This document shows positions 22,458 to 31,768 of a stretch of DNA of 64,000 nt, piece by piece. How positions within the stretch are numbered: position 1 is the stretch's first letter; every line of letters starts with the position of its first letter. The notes below the pieces were generated by a model. That model was not told the DNA's origin, ran no database searches, and saw only the letters and a program-made list of their open reading frames with translations. Made by a program: the position numbers and the translations under genes. The stretch is taken from assembly GCA_016713825.1 (NCBI GenBank), contig JADJOJ010000012.1, positions 186,001 to 250,000 on the forward strand. The letters are read 5' to 3'. The DNA is from Candidatus Leptofilum gracile (lineage in GTDB: Bacteria; Chloroflexota; Anaerolineae; Promineifilales; Promineifilaceae).

Positions 22458-25211
22458 ATGACAACTGCAATGGCTACAGAAAGAGAGAGGCAAATGACAA
22501 AGAAAAAATATGTTTATCTATTTAGTGAAGTGAATAAAGCAGAAGAGCACGTGGGCGGTTCTTGGGATGCTGTCCGTGGTTTGTTGGGCGGCAAAGGGGC
22601 CAACCTGGCCGATATGACCCGCCTGGGTGTGCCGGTGCCCCCCGGTTTAACCGTTTCCACCGAAGCGTGCAATGCATACCTGGCCGCTGGCGAACAGTTC
22701 CCCGAAGGGATGTGGGAACAAGTTCTTGAAGCAATGCAGGAAGTTGAAAAAGCGATGGGCAAAAAGATTGGCGATCTGCAAAAACCGCTGCTGGTTTCTT
22801 GCCGTTCTGGCGCTAAATTCTCTATGCCGGGCATGATGGACACGGTGCTCAACATCGGCATGAACGATGTGGTGGCTGAAGAGATGATTAAGCGCACCGG
22901 GCCGCGTTTTGTGTACGACATTTATCGCCGCTTGATCCAGATGTTTGGTTCCGTGGTGATGGAAGTGCCGGACGAGGTGTTTGAGGTTGTTATTGAAGCT
23001 CAGCGCAAGGCTGCTGGCGTGAAGAGCGATACAGAAATGAGCGCCGATGATTGGAAAGTGGTCACCGAGCAGTTCAAGCAGATTTACAAAACGTACACCA
23101 GAGAGGATTTCCCACAAGATCCGTACGAACAAATGAAGCGGGCGACGGAAGCTGTGTTCAAATCCTGGAACAGCAAGCGGGCGTTTGCTTACCGGAACGC
23201 GGCCGGGATTGCGCATGATTTGGGAACGGCCGTAAACATCCAAACCATGGTCTACGGCAACATCTCCCCAGATGCTGGCACCGGTGTGGCCATGTCCCGC
23301 AACGCCTCCACTGGCGAAAAAGAACTCGAAGGCGACTTCCTCATGAACGCCCAGGGCGAAGACGTGGTGGCCGGTATCCGCATCACCCAGCCCATCAGCG
23401 ATCTTAAGAAAGAAATGCCCGAAATTTATGTGCAATTCGAAGAAATTGCCCAAAAGCTGGAAAAACATTACCGCAACATGCAGGATATGGAATTCACCAT
23501 TGATCGCGGCAAGTTGTGGCTGCTGCAAACCCGCGATGGCAAGCGCACCGCCCAGGCGGAGGTTCGCATTGCTGTCGATTTGGTTGATGAAGGCCTTATT
23601 ACCAAAGAAGAAGCCGTACGTCGCGTAAAGCCAGAGCAGGTAGACTTTTTCCTCCACCCGCAGCTGGATTCTGAGGCTATCAAAGTAGCAACCAAAATTG
23701 CCACCGGTTTGAACGTATCCCCCGGAGCGGCCGTAGGTATGGTGGCGTTCGATGCCGATACGGCCGAAAAATGGGCCAAAGAAGAAGGCAAACAGGTCAT
23801 CATGGTGCGGCCAGAAACCAAACCAGACGACGTGCACGGCATGTTGGCCGCCCAAGGCATTCTCACCAGCAAGGGTGGGCGCACCAGCCACGCCGCATTG
23901 GTCGCGCGCCAGTTTGGTAAACCGGCCGTCGTTGGCGTCAGCGAACTGGAACTAGACCTGGTAAGCCGCCGCATGACCGTAGGCGAAGAGCTGGAAATCC
24001 ACGAAGGCGACTGGCTGTCGCTGGACGGCACGCAAGGCATTGTTTACCTGGGCAAGCTGCCCACCGTGGTGCCAGACATCAGAAATCCTTACCTCATCAA
24101 ATTGCTGAGCTGGGCCGATGAAATTCGCACGCTGGGTGTGTGGGCCAACGCCGACTACCCGCGCGATGCCGAACGCGCCCGCGAATATGGCGCACAGGGC
24201 ATTGGCCTTTGCCGTACGGAGCACATGTTCTTTGAAGCTGAGCGCATGCCCATTGTTCAGAAAATGATCATGGCCAAGCATTCTGTAGACCGTAAAGACG
24301 CCCTCGATCTGCTGCTGCCGTTGCAGCGTGGTGATTTTGAAGGCCTCTTCCGGGCGATGGATGGCCTGCCGGTCATCATCCGCCTGATCGACCCGCCGCT
24401 GCATGAGTTCTTGCCCTCGTTTGAAGAGTTGGTGCAAGATTTGGCCGACCTGAAGGTGCGGACGCAGCATTACCACACCCTCAGCGAGATTGACGCTGCT
24501 CTGGCCGAAATTCGCATCAAGCAAGATTACCTGGAGCGCGTTGAGGCGCTGCGCGAGATGAACCCGATGCTGGGTACGCGTGGTGTGCGCCTGGGCATCC
24601 TCATCCCCGAACTGACCCGGATGCAGGTGCGGGCTATCTTTGAAGCGGCCTGTAGATGTGCCAAGGAAGGGGTGGATGTGCATCCTGAGGTGATGATTCC
24701 GCTGATTTCTCACGTGAATGAACTGAAGGTGCAGCAGTCGGCGCTGGAGGCTGAGGCCAAAGCGGTGATGGAAGAGCAAGGCATCGAAATCACCTACAAG
24801 TTTGGCACGATGATCGAGATTCCGCGTGCGGCCCTGACGGCTGGCGAGATTGCCGAGGTCGCTCAGTTCTTCTCCTTTGGCACCAACGATCTGACGCAAA
24901 CGACGTTTGGTATTTCTCGTGACGATGCTGAATCTGGCTTTTTGATGGAGTACCAGCAGCGCGGCATTTTGAAAGACAATCCGTTTGCTACGATTGACCC
25001 GAACGGTGTGGGTCGGTTGATGGAGATTGCGGTGGCAGACGGCCGTTCCGCCCGCCCAGGCCTCGAAGTAGGTATCTGTGGTGAGCACGGTGGCGACCCC
25101 AAGAGTATCGCTATCTGCCACAAGCTGGGTTTGAACTACGTTTCCTGTTCACCGTTCCGCGTACCGATTGCCCGTCTGGCAGCGGCACATGCAGCGCTGA
25201 ACGATAAATAA
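22458..25211 (+). CDS. ppdK: Pyruvate, phosphate dikinase
   Basis: 917 residues, normal for PPDK (~880-910). In order: the N-terminal nucleotide-binding domain (LGGKGANLADMTRLGVPVPPG and SCRSGAKFSMPGMMDTVLN), the phosphohistidine domain with GGRTSHAALVARQFGKPAV (catalytic His near residue 478), and the C-terminal PEP/pyruvate barrel (GIGLCRTEHMFFE, MLGTRGVRLG, FFSFGTNDLTQTTFG, EVGICGEHGGDP). It interconverts pyruvate + ATP + Pi with PEP + AMP + PPi. Next to pyruvate:ferredoxin oxidoreductase it sits at the pyruvate node and could drive gluconeogenesis or PPi-linked glycolysis. GGAGGA lies nine bases upstream; an alternative ATG with GAGAGG is at 22494. A terminator follows. Confidence 0.97.
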   Translation: MTTAMATERERQMTKKKYVYLFSEVNKAEEHVGGSWDAVRGLLGGKGANLADMTRLGVPVPPGLTVSTEACNAYLAAGEQFPEGMWEQVLEAMQEVEKAMGKKIGDLQKPLLVSCRSGAKFSMPGMMDTVLNIGMNDVVAEEMIKRTGPRFVYDIYRRLIQMFGSVVMEVPDEVFEVVIEAQRKAAGVKSDTEMSADDWKVVTEQFKQIYKTYTREDFPQDPYEQMKRATEAVFKSWNSKRAFAYRNAAGIAHDLGTAVNIQTMVYGNISPDAGTGVAMSRNASTGEKELEGDFLMNAQGEDVVAGIRITQPISDLKKEMPEIYVQFEEIAQKLEKHYRNMQDMEFTIDRGKLWLLQTRDGKRTAQAEVRIAVDLVDEGLITKEEAVRRVKPEQVDFFLHPQLDSEAIKVATKIATGLNVSPGAAVGMVAFDADTAEKWAKEEGKQVIMVRPETKPDDVHGMLAAQGILTSKGGRTSHAALVARQFGKPAVVGVSELELDLVSRRMTVGEELEIHEGDWLSLDGTQGIVYLGKLPTVVPDIRNPYLIKLLSWADEIRTLGVWANADYPRDAERAREYGAQGIGLCRTEHMFFEAERMPIVQKMIMAKHSVDRKDALDLLLPLQRGDFEGLFRAMDGLPVIIRLIDPPLHEFLPSFEELVQDLADLKVRTQHYHTLSEIDAALAEIRIKQDYLERVEALREMNPMLGTRGVRLGILIPELTRMQVRAIFEAACRCAKEGVDVHPEVMIPLISHVNELKVQQSALEAEAKAVMEEQGIEITYKFGTMIEIPRAALTAGEIAEVAQFFSFGTNDLTQTTFGISRDDAESGFLMEYQQRGILKDNPFATIDPNGVGRLMEIAVADGRSARPGLEVGICGEHGGDPKSIAICHKLGLNYVSCSPFRVPIARLAAAHAALNDK

Positions 25212-25241
25212 GACATCAGATAAGGCTTTCTTATGTTAACT

Positions 25242-25277
25242 AAAGGAGTGGCTTTTCGGAGCCACTCCTTTAATTTT
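25242..25277 (+). terminator. Terminator after ppdK
   Basis: A 12-bp perfect stem (25242-25253 with 25260-25271), loop TTTCGG, then AATTTTG. The U-tract is interrupted but the stem is strong. Confidence 0.8.
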
Positions 25278-25455
25278 GCCTTAATGACATTCTGCTATCT
25301 CATAACGGCCGTTTGTCACTACAGGTGTATAGCCATAATGAGGATACTGGGGACGGTAATCGCACCAAAAGATTGTCACTGATCTTCCCACTACAGATTA
25401 CCCCGAAACCGTAAATTCGCTTCCGTTTTCACCAAGAACGTAAGGAGAACCGACT

Positions 25456-28400
25456 ATGACGAAACAGATGATCACCATCGATGGCAATGAGGCGGCTGCT
25501 AAAGTTGCCCACAAAATTAACGAAGTTATTGCCATCTACCCTATCACCCCATCTTCGCCAATGGGTGAATGGGCCGACCAATGGTCAGCGGAAGGCAAGC
25601 CCAATATTTGGGGCTCCACGCCGCTGGTTGTAGAAATGCAGGCTGAAGGTGGCGCGGCTGGTGCCGTGCACGGCGCATTGCAAGCAGGCGCCCTCACCAC
25701 CACCTTTACCGCCTCCCAGGGCCTGCTGCTGATGATCCCCAACATGTACAAAATCGCTGGGGAACTCACCGCTACCGTATTCCACATTGCCGCCCGTTCC
25801 CTGGCCGCGCAAGGGCTTTCTATTTTTGGCGACCATTCCGACGTGATGGCAGCCCGCAACACTGGTTTTGCCCTGCTGGCAGCCAACTCCGTGCAAGAAG
25901 TCAACGACTTCGCCCTGATTACTTCTGCCGCGACGCTGGAAGCGCGCGTGCCCTTCCTGCACTTCTTCGATGGCTTCCGCACCTCCCACGAAATCAGCAA
26001 AATCGAACCGCTGAGCGACGACGTGCTGCGCGCCATGATCAACGACGAGTTGGTTCGGGCTCACCGCGCCCGTGGCCTCACGCCAGACAGTCCTGTTCTT
26101 CGCGGTACAGCGCAAAACCCAGACGTCTACTTCCAGGCGCGGGAAAGCGTCAATCCGTTCTACACTGCCTGCCCTGGCATTGTCCAGACGGCCATGAATA
26201 AATTTGCCGAGCTAACGGGCCGCCAATACCAGCTGTTTGAGTACGTAGGCGCTCCGGATGCCGAGCGGGTGATTGTGCTGATGGGTTCCGGTGCAGAAAC
26301 GGCCGAATCCACCGCCCAATTCCTTGCCAACCAGGGTGAAAAAGTAGGCGTGGTCAAAGTTCGCTTGTATCGGCCGTTTGCCATCGACGCTTTTGTCAAT
26401 GTGCTGCCGCCCACCGTCAAAGCGATCGCCGCCCTGGACCGCACCAAAGAGCCTGGCGCTTCTGGCGAGCCAATGTACCTGGACATCATGTCGGCTATCG
26501 TTGAATCCGTAGCCGAAGGCAAAGCCCCATTCGCCACCATGCCCCGTATCATCGGCGGTCGCTACGGGCTCTCCTCCAAAGAGTTCACCCCCGGCATGGT
26601 CAAATCGGTCTTCGATGAACTGGCCAAACCCCAACCAAAGAACCATTTCACCATTGGCATTAACGACGATGTAAGCCACACCAGCCTCACCTGGGACAAA
26701 ACGTTCGACATCGAATCCGATGACGTTGTTCGCGCCGTCTTTTACGGTCTCGGCTCAGACGGCACCGTCGGGGCCAACAAGAACTCCATCAAAATTATTG
26801 GGGAAGATACTCCCAACTATGCCCAGGCATATTTTGTGTACGATTCCAAGAAAGCTGGCTCGGTGACGGTTTCGCATCTGCGCTTCGGCAAGCAGCCGAT
26901 TCATGCACCGTACCTCATTGAAAGCGCCAGTTTTGTAGGCGTACACCAGTTCAACTTTTTAGAACGGTACGACGTGCTGCGGCTGGCTGCCCCCGGTGCC
27001 ACCTTCCTGCTCAACAGCCCGTATGGGCCAGAAGATGTGTGGGATAAGATGCCGCACAGCACGCAGCAGGCAATCATCGACAAGAACCTGAAGTTCTATG
27101 TGGTGGATGGGTATCAGGTGGCCAAAGAAACAAAGATGGGTCGCCGCATCAACACCATCATGCAAACTTGTTTCTTTGCGCTCAGTGGGGTGTTACCCAC
27201 AGACGAGGCAATTGAGGCGATTAAAACCGCCATCAAGAAAACCTATGGCAAGCGGGGTGAGGCCGTTGTGCAGCAAAACAATGAGGCAGTAGATGCAACG
27301 CTGGCTCACCTGTATGAGGTTAAGGTGCCAGAGGTTGCAACAAGTGATTTTGAACGGCCGTCTATCGTCCCCGATTACGCCCCAGAATTCATCCAATCCG
27401 TCACCGCCCGCATCATCGAAGGGTTGGGTGATGATCTGCCCGTTAGCGCCATGCCAATTGACGGCACCTACCCCACCGGCACCACCAAGTGGGAAAAGCG
27501 CAACATCGCCACCGAAATCCCCGTTTGGGACCCAGAAATTTGCATCCAATGTGGCAAATGTGCCTTCGTCTGTCCCCATTCTGTCATTCGCATGAAGGTG
27601 TACGACAAAGCCGAACTGGCCGATGCCCCCGCCACCTTCAAATCCACCGAAGCCCGGTACAAAGAGTTCAAAGGCCAGGCGTTCACCCTCCAGGTCGCTC
27701 CAGAAGATTGCACCGGCTGTAGCCTTTGTGTAGAAGTTTGCCCGGTGAAGAACAAGCGCCAGCCAAAATTCAAGGCAATCAACATGCAGCCCCAAGCACC
27801 GCTGCGCGAGCCAGAGCGGGACAACTGGGAGTTCTTCCTCGATTTACCGCAGGTAGACCGCACCACCATTCCGCTGAACCAGGTGAAATACAATCAGCTG
27901 CTCGACCCGCTGTTTGAGTTCTCTGGCGCGTGCGCTGGCTGTGGTGAGACACCATACCTGGGCCTGCTCAGCCGCCTCTTTGGCGACCGGGCGCTCATTG
28001 CCAACGCAACCGGCTGCTCCTCCATTTACGGCGGTAACCTACCCACGACACCGTGGTCACAAAACGCAGACGGCCGTGGCCCCGCCTGGTCCAACTCCTT
28101 ATTTGAGGACAATGCCGAATTTGGCATGGGCATGCGCGTGGCGCTGGATCAGCGGCTAGAAGCCGCCACCAACACCCTGCGCGAAATGCGCGATGTGCTG
28201 GGCACCGTGTTAATAGACAGCATTCTTTACGCCGACCAAATGACCGACGCCGACATCCAGGCCCAACGTGCCCGCGTGGAAGAGCTAAAAGAGCGCATCA
28301 AGAGCTTGCTTTCGGGTAAAGAGTCTGGTGTGGGTAACTTCCAGGGTCGCCTGGCCAACCTGCTGAGCATGGCCGATATCCTCGTCAAGAAGAGCGTTTG

Positions 28401-29046
28401 GATTGTAGGTGGCGATGGCTGGGCGTACGACATTGGCTTTGGCGGTTTAGACCACGTGCTGGCCTCTGGGCGCAACGTAAACGTGCTGGTGCTAGATACC
28501 GAAGTGTATTCCAACACCGGTGGTCAGATGTCTAAAGCCACACCGCGTGGCGCTGTGGCCAAGTTTGCCGCCGCTGGTAAGCCGATGCCCAAGAAAGATT
28601 TGGGTTTGCTGGCCATCAGTTACGGCAATATCTATGTTGCCAAAATTGCGTTTGGCGCTAAAGATGCCCAAACGGTCCGTGCCTTCCAAGAAGCAGAAGC
28701 ATACGATGGGCCGTCGCTTATCATTGCTTACAGCCACTGCATTGCCCACGGCTACGACATGAAGTTTGGCCTGGAGCAGCAGGCAGCGGCCGTCAATAGC
28801 GGGCATTGGCCACTTTACCGGTTTAATCCAGAGATGGCCGGAACCGAGCATAATCCTTTCACGCTAGACAGTCAGGCACCGAAGCAATCGCTGGAAAGCT
28901 ACATTTACCGCGAGGGTCGCTACCGTATTTTGCAGCAAAGCAATCCTCAAGCAGCTGAACGGCTGTTGGAACTGGCCAAAAAAGATGTGGCGGATCGTTG
29001 GGCAACGTATAAGCAGTTGGCAGGTATCAACGGCTCGTCTGAATAG
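25456..29046 (+). CDS. nifJ: Pyruvate:ferredoxin (flavodoxin) oxidoreductase, single-chain
   Basis: 1196 residues, the size of the fused homodimeric enzyme. The N-terminal domains start with the conserved IDGNEAAAKVAHKINEV and YPITPSSPMGE. Two ferredoxin-type clusters follow: CIQCGKCAFVCP (near 695) and CTGCSLCVEVCP (near 752). Then come GACAGCGETPY (third cluster Cys) and the thiamine diphosphate site GDGWAYDIGFGGLDH with NVLVLDTEVYSNTGGQ. It oxidatively decarboxylates pyruvate to acetyl-CoA with ferredoxin reduction, or runs in reverse. AAGGAG lies eight bases before the ATG. It is flanked by ppdK and a dihydroorotate dehydrogenase-like gene, a common anaerobe arrangement. Confidence 0.97.
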   Translation: MTKQMITIDGNEAAAKVAHKINEVIAIYPITPSSPMGEWADQWSAEGKPNIWGSTPLVVEMQAEGGAAGAVHGALQAGALTTTFTASQGLLLMIPNMYKIAGELTATVFHIAARSLAAQGLSIFGDHSDVMAARNTGFALLAANSVQEVNDFALITSAATLEARVPFLHFFDGFRTSHEISKIEPLSDDVLRAMINDELVRAHRARGLTPDSPVLRGTAQNPDVYFQARESVNPFYTACPGIVQTAMNKFAELTGRQYQLFEYVGAPDAERVIVLMGSGAETAESTAQFLANQGEKVGVVKVRLYRPFAIDAFVNVLPPTVKAIAALDRTKEPGASGEPMYLDIMSAIVESVAEGKAPFATMPRIIGGRYGLSSKEFTPGMVKSVFDELAKPQPKNHFTIGINDDVSHTSLTWDKTFDIESDDVVRAVFYGLGSDGTVGANKNSIKIIGEDTPNYAQAYFVYDSKKAGSVTVSHLRFGKQPIHAPYLIESASFVGVHQFNFLERYDVLRLAAPGATFLLNSPYGPEDVWDKMPHSTQQAIIDKNLKFYVVDGYQVAKETKMGRRINTIMQTCFFALSGVLPTDEAIEAIKTAIKKTYGKRGEAVVQQNNEAVDATLAHLYEVKVPEVATSDFERPSIVPDYAPEFIQSVTARIIEGLGDDLPVSAMPIDGTYPTGTTKWEKRNIATEIPVWDPEICIQCGKCAFVCPHSVIRMKVYDKAELADAPATFKSTEARYKEFKGQAFTLQVAPEDCTGCSLCVEVCPVKNKRQPKFKAINMQPQAPLREPERDNWEFFLDLPQVDRTTIPLNQVKYNQLLDPLFEFSGACAGCGETPYLGLLSRLFGDRALIANATGCSSIYGGNLPTTPWSQNADGRGPAWSNSLFEDNAEFGMGMRVALDQRLEAATNTLREMRDVLGTVLIDSILYADQMTDADIQAQRARVEELKERIKSLLSGKESGVGNFQGRLANLLSMADILVKKSVWIVGGDGWAYDIGFGGLDHVLASGRNVNVLVLDTEVYSNTGGQMSKATPRGAVAKFAAAGKPMPKKDLGLLAISYGNIYVAKIAFGAKDAQTVRAFQEAEAYDGPSLIIAYSHCIAHGYDMKFGLEQQAAAVNSGHWPLYRFNPEMAGTEHNPFTLDSQAPKQSLESYIYREGRYRILQQSNPQAAERLLELAKKDVADRWATYKQLAGINGSSE

Positions 29047-29054
29047 AAAAAAAT

Positions 29055-29125
29055 CCACAGATTTCGCAGATTGCACAGGTTCAAACGCAGGTCATCTGCA
29101 AAATCTGTGTAATCTGTGGAAAATC
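29055..29125. repeat. CCACAGATTTCGCAGATT inverted repeat block
   Basis: CCACAGATTTCGCAGATTGCACAGG (from 29055) faces CTGCAAAATCTGTGTAATCTG (to 29117), so the spacer between the oxidoreductase and the next gene can fold. No strong T run follows; the two genes may still be co-transcribed. Confidence 0.75.
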
Positions 29126-29141
29126 TTCATTGGAGGATGAT

Positions 29142-30170
29142 ATGAATTTAAAGAGTAACTACCTGGGTCTGGAATTGGACAGCCCGTTGGTTCCCTCCTC
29201 ATCGCCGTTGTCGCGTACGCTGGACGGGCTGCGGCAAATGGAAGATGCGGGTGCCAGCGCCATTGTGCTGTATTCGCTCTTCGAAGAGCAAATTTTGCAT
29301 GAGACTCACACGCTCAATGAGCATCTGCTTCAGGGCACGGAAAGCTTTGCTGAAGCGTTGAACTATTTCCCAGAGGCCCCCGAATACCAATATGGACCCG
29401 ATGTTTATTTGAACCATATTCGCCGGGCGAAAGAGTCCCTTAATATTCCGATTATTGCCAGTTTGAATGGCGTTTCGGATGGCTGGTGGATTCGCTATGC
29501 CAAGGATATTGAGCAGGCTGGGGCGGATGCTCTGGAGCTGAATATTTATTACCTGCCCACCAGTTTGGATGAGGGCAGTGCCGAAGTTGAGGCGCTTTAT
29601 TTGGATGCGTTGGCGCATGTGAAAAAGGCGGTTTCGATTCCGGTGGCGATGAAGCTGAGCCCATACTTTAGCGCAATGGGCAACATGGCCAAGCGGCTGG
29701 TAGAAGGCGGGGCAGATGGCCTGGTGTTGTTCAATCGCTTTTACCAGCCAGACCTGGATTTGGAGAATCTGGCGGTGGTGCCGAACCTGGTGCTGAGCAA
29801 TTCGATGGAACTGCGACTGCCACTGCGCTGGATTGCGATTTTATACGGCCGTATCCAAGCCGACCTCGCCCTCACCTCTGGCGTACACAACGTCACAGAT
29901 GTGCTCAAGGGCCTCGCCGCTGGCGCTTCGGTGACAATGGTAGCCTCTGAACTGCTGCGCAACGGCGTGAACCGGCTGCAAGTGCTGCGCGAAGGCGTGG
30001 TGCAGTGGCTGGAAGAAAACGAGTATGAATCGCTGGACCAGCTGCGCGGCAGCCTGAGCCAGATCAACTGTGCCGAACCCGCTGCCTTTGAACGGGCCAA
30101 CTACATGCGCGTGCTTAGCAGCTACGCGAGCGATTACGGTACACGCACCATGCCCGTTTCCTTTGATTAA
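29142..30170 (+). CDS. Dihydroorotate dehydrogenase-like flavoprotein
   Basis: 342 residues. The start NLKSNYLGLELDSPLVPSSSP, the barrel segments IPIIASLNGVSDGWW, GADALELNIYYLP, IPVAMKLSPYFSAM and GADGLVLFNRFYQPDLDLE match the DHOD-like family usually encoded beside pyruvate:ferredoxin oxidoreductase. Family members bind FMN; the electron partner may be ferredoxin or a pyrimidine, so a role in pyrimidine synthesis is not certain. The ATG at 29142 has GGAGG five to eight bases upstream; a TTG at 29130 is in frame but would place the ribosome-binding site inside the gene. A terminator follows. Confidence 0.9.
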   Translation: MNLKSNYLGLELDSPLVPSSSPLSRTLDGLRQMEDAGASAIVLYSLFEEQILHETHTLNEHLLQGTESFAEALNYFPEAPEYQYGPDVYLNHIRRAKESLNIPIIASLNGVSDGWWIRYAKDIEQAGADALELNIYYLPTSLDEGSAEVEALYLDALAHVKKAVSIPVAMKLSPYFSAMGNMAKRLVEGGADGLVLFNRFYQPDLDLENLAVVPNLVLSNSMELRLPLRWIAILYGRIQADLALTSGVHNVTDVLKGLAAGASVTMVASELLRNGVNRLQVLREGVVQWLEENEYESLDQLRGSLSQINCAEPAAFERANYMRVLSSYASDYGTRTMPVSFD

Positions 30171-30223
30171 ATAATTGCGGCAAGTTGTTTTTTTGCTTGT
30201 TTCATGTTTGTTACCTCCTGTTT

Positions 30224-30258
30224 GCTGCCACCTGAATTTTCAGGTGGCAGCTTTTTTT
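30224..30258 (+). terminator. Strong rho-independent terminator after the DHOD-like gene
   Basis: A 13-bp perfect stem (30224-30236 with 30239-30251), a 2-nt loop as written (in practice a slightly shorter stem), and seven Ts (30252-30258). Confidence 0.93.
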
Positions 30259-30299
30259 GTTGTATTTGGGTGAGGTGTTGGGATAATAAATGGAAACGC

Positions 30300-30363
30300 A
30301 AGTGCCAGGCACGGGGCGCAAAATTTTGGATGGACAAGATCGTTTGCCCCGTGCCTGGCACTT
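30300..30363. repeat. 18-bp perfect inverted repeat (AAGTGCCAGGCACGGGGC)
   Basis: The left arm 30300-30317 and right arm 30346-30363 are exact complements around a 28-nt centre. Each arm also contains the small palindrome GTGCC(A/T)GGCAC. It lies 17 bp before the HlyD-like gene. Its form fits a palindromic intergenic element or an operator; similar GTGCCTGGCAC elements are, from memory, widespread in environmental genomes. Confidence 0.7.
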
Positions 30364-30380
30364 TTAGGTGATTTATTTAG

Positions 30381-31757
30381 ATGACAACGAAGCGAATATT
30401 ACTTTCAATTGGCATGGTTCTGGTTTTGAGCGGGCTGGGGTATTGGGGCTACCTGCAATTTTTGGCTCCGGGGACGGATGATGGGGGGGATACGGCCGTT
30501 TCCACCCCCACCAATCAATCCCCCACCACCATCACCGCCGAGGGGCAAATTGTGCCCCTGGCCCAGGCCAACCTCACCTTTACCGGCAGCGGCACCGTCA
30601 CCACGGTGGTGGTGCAGCCGGGCGATTTGGTACAGAAGGGAGATACCTTGCTGACGCTAGACGTCGCTGAGCAGGAGATTGCCCTGCGGCAGGCGGAAGC
30701 GGCCCTGGCCCAGGCGCAGGCGAATGTGCAGTTGGCAGAAGCAGGGGTGTTGGCGATGGAAACGGCCGTCTCCGCTGCCGAAGTAGGGGTTGCTGCGGCC
30801 GAAGCCAACTACGCGCTGCTGGCAGCTGATCCGACGGAAGCCCAACTGGCGCTGAACGAGGCGCTGGTGGGCGCGGCGGAAGCCAACGTGGGGCTGGCCA
30901 TCGGCAGCCAGGGGGTGGCGCTGGAGGGCAGCAGTTCGGCCCAGATTCGTGCGGCGGAAGCGGCCGTGGCTGCGGCCCAAGCTGCCTATCTCGCCGCCCG
31001 TGACCAGTACGAACCGGTGGTGCAGGACGAAGCTGCCCCCGCCGAGGACCGTGAGCAGGCGCAGCTTCAGCTGAACGCGGCGCTGGCCAATTTGCAGTCG
31101 GCGCAGGCGGGGCTGGACGAGGTGCGGGCGGGGGCCAGCAGCGCGGAGCAGGTGGCCGCCGCTGGCGGCGTGCAGGAGGCCCAAAATGAGCAGTTGGCCG
31201 CCGAGGCCGATCTGGCGCTCTTGCTGGTAGGCACCCAGGCGGAACGATTGGCGGTGGCTCAGGCGGAAATTGAGGCGGCGCAGCAGCAGTTGGCGGAGGT
31301 GAGGGTGCAGGTGGATGTGGCAGAAACGGCCGTTATGCAGGCAGAAACGGCCGTTCAAGAAGCCCAAACCCAGGTAGACGCCGCCCAGCTCGCCCTGGAA
31401 AAGCGCAGCCTCACCGCCCCGTTTAGCGGCACCGTTGCCGACGTGCTGGTGGCCGTGGGTGAGACGGTGACGGCGGGGCAGCCAGTGGCGATTGTGGCCG
31501 ATTTGTCTGGCTGGCAGGTGGAAACCAGCGATTTGATCGAGGCGGATGTGGTGGCCATTGCCCGGGATGACGTGGCGCGGGTGCAGGTGGATGCGTTCGC
31601 CGACCAGTCGTTGAGCGGGCGGGTGGTGGAGATTGCCGAACTCGCTGCCGAGGTGCGCGGCGACCAGACGTACGTGGTGACGCTGGCGTTGCCGGAAAGC
31701 GATTTGCCGCTGCGTTGGGGCATGTCGGTGTTTATTACGATTGAGCGGAATCAGTGA
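30381..31757 (+). CDS. HlyD/MacA-type periplasmic adaptor protein (copy 1)
   Basis: 458 residues. One N-terminal transmembrane anchor (residues 5-25) is followed by a biotinyl-lipoyl half-motif (ITAEGQIVPLAQANLTF...VVVQPGDLVQKGDTLLTLD, about 50-95). Then comes a very long Ala/Gln/Glu-rich coiled coil (~95-345), the second lipoyl half (RSLTAPFSGTVADVLVAVGE, about 347-366) and a beta-barrel tail. Adaptors of this type bridge an inner-membrane exporter to the outside. No ABC permease is adjacent; the closest ABC exporter is 9 kb upstream. AGGTGAT is about 11 bases before the ATG. The next gene overlaps only if its GTG start at 31754 is used. Confidence 0.85.
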   Translation: MTTKRILLSIGMVLVLSGLGYWGYLQFLAPGTDDGGDTAVSTPTNQSPTTITAEGQIVPLAQANLTFTGSGTVTTVVVQPGDLVQKGDTLLTLDVAEQEIALRQAEAALAQAQANVQLAEAGVLAMETAVSAAEVGVAAAEANYALLAADPTEAQLALNEALVGAAEANVGLAIGSQGVALEGSSSAQIRAAEAAVAAAQAAYLAARDQYEPVVQDEAAPAEDREQAQLQLNAALANLQSAQAGLDEVRAGASSAEQVAAAGGVQEAQNEQLAAEADLALLLVGTQAERLAVAQAEIEAAQQQLAEVRVQVDVAETAVMQAETAVQEAQTQVDAAQLALEKRSLTAPFSGTVADVLVAVGETVTAGQPVAIVADLSGWQVETSDLIEADVVAIARDDVARVQVDAFADQSLSGRVVEIAELAAEVRGDQTYVVTLALPESDLPLRWGMSVFITIERNQ

Positions 31758-31768
31758 GGGGGAGAGCG

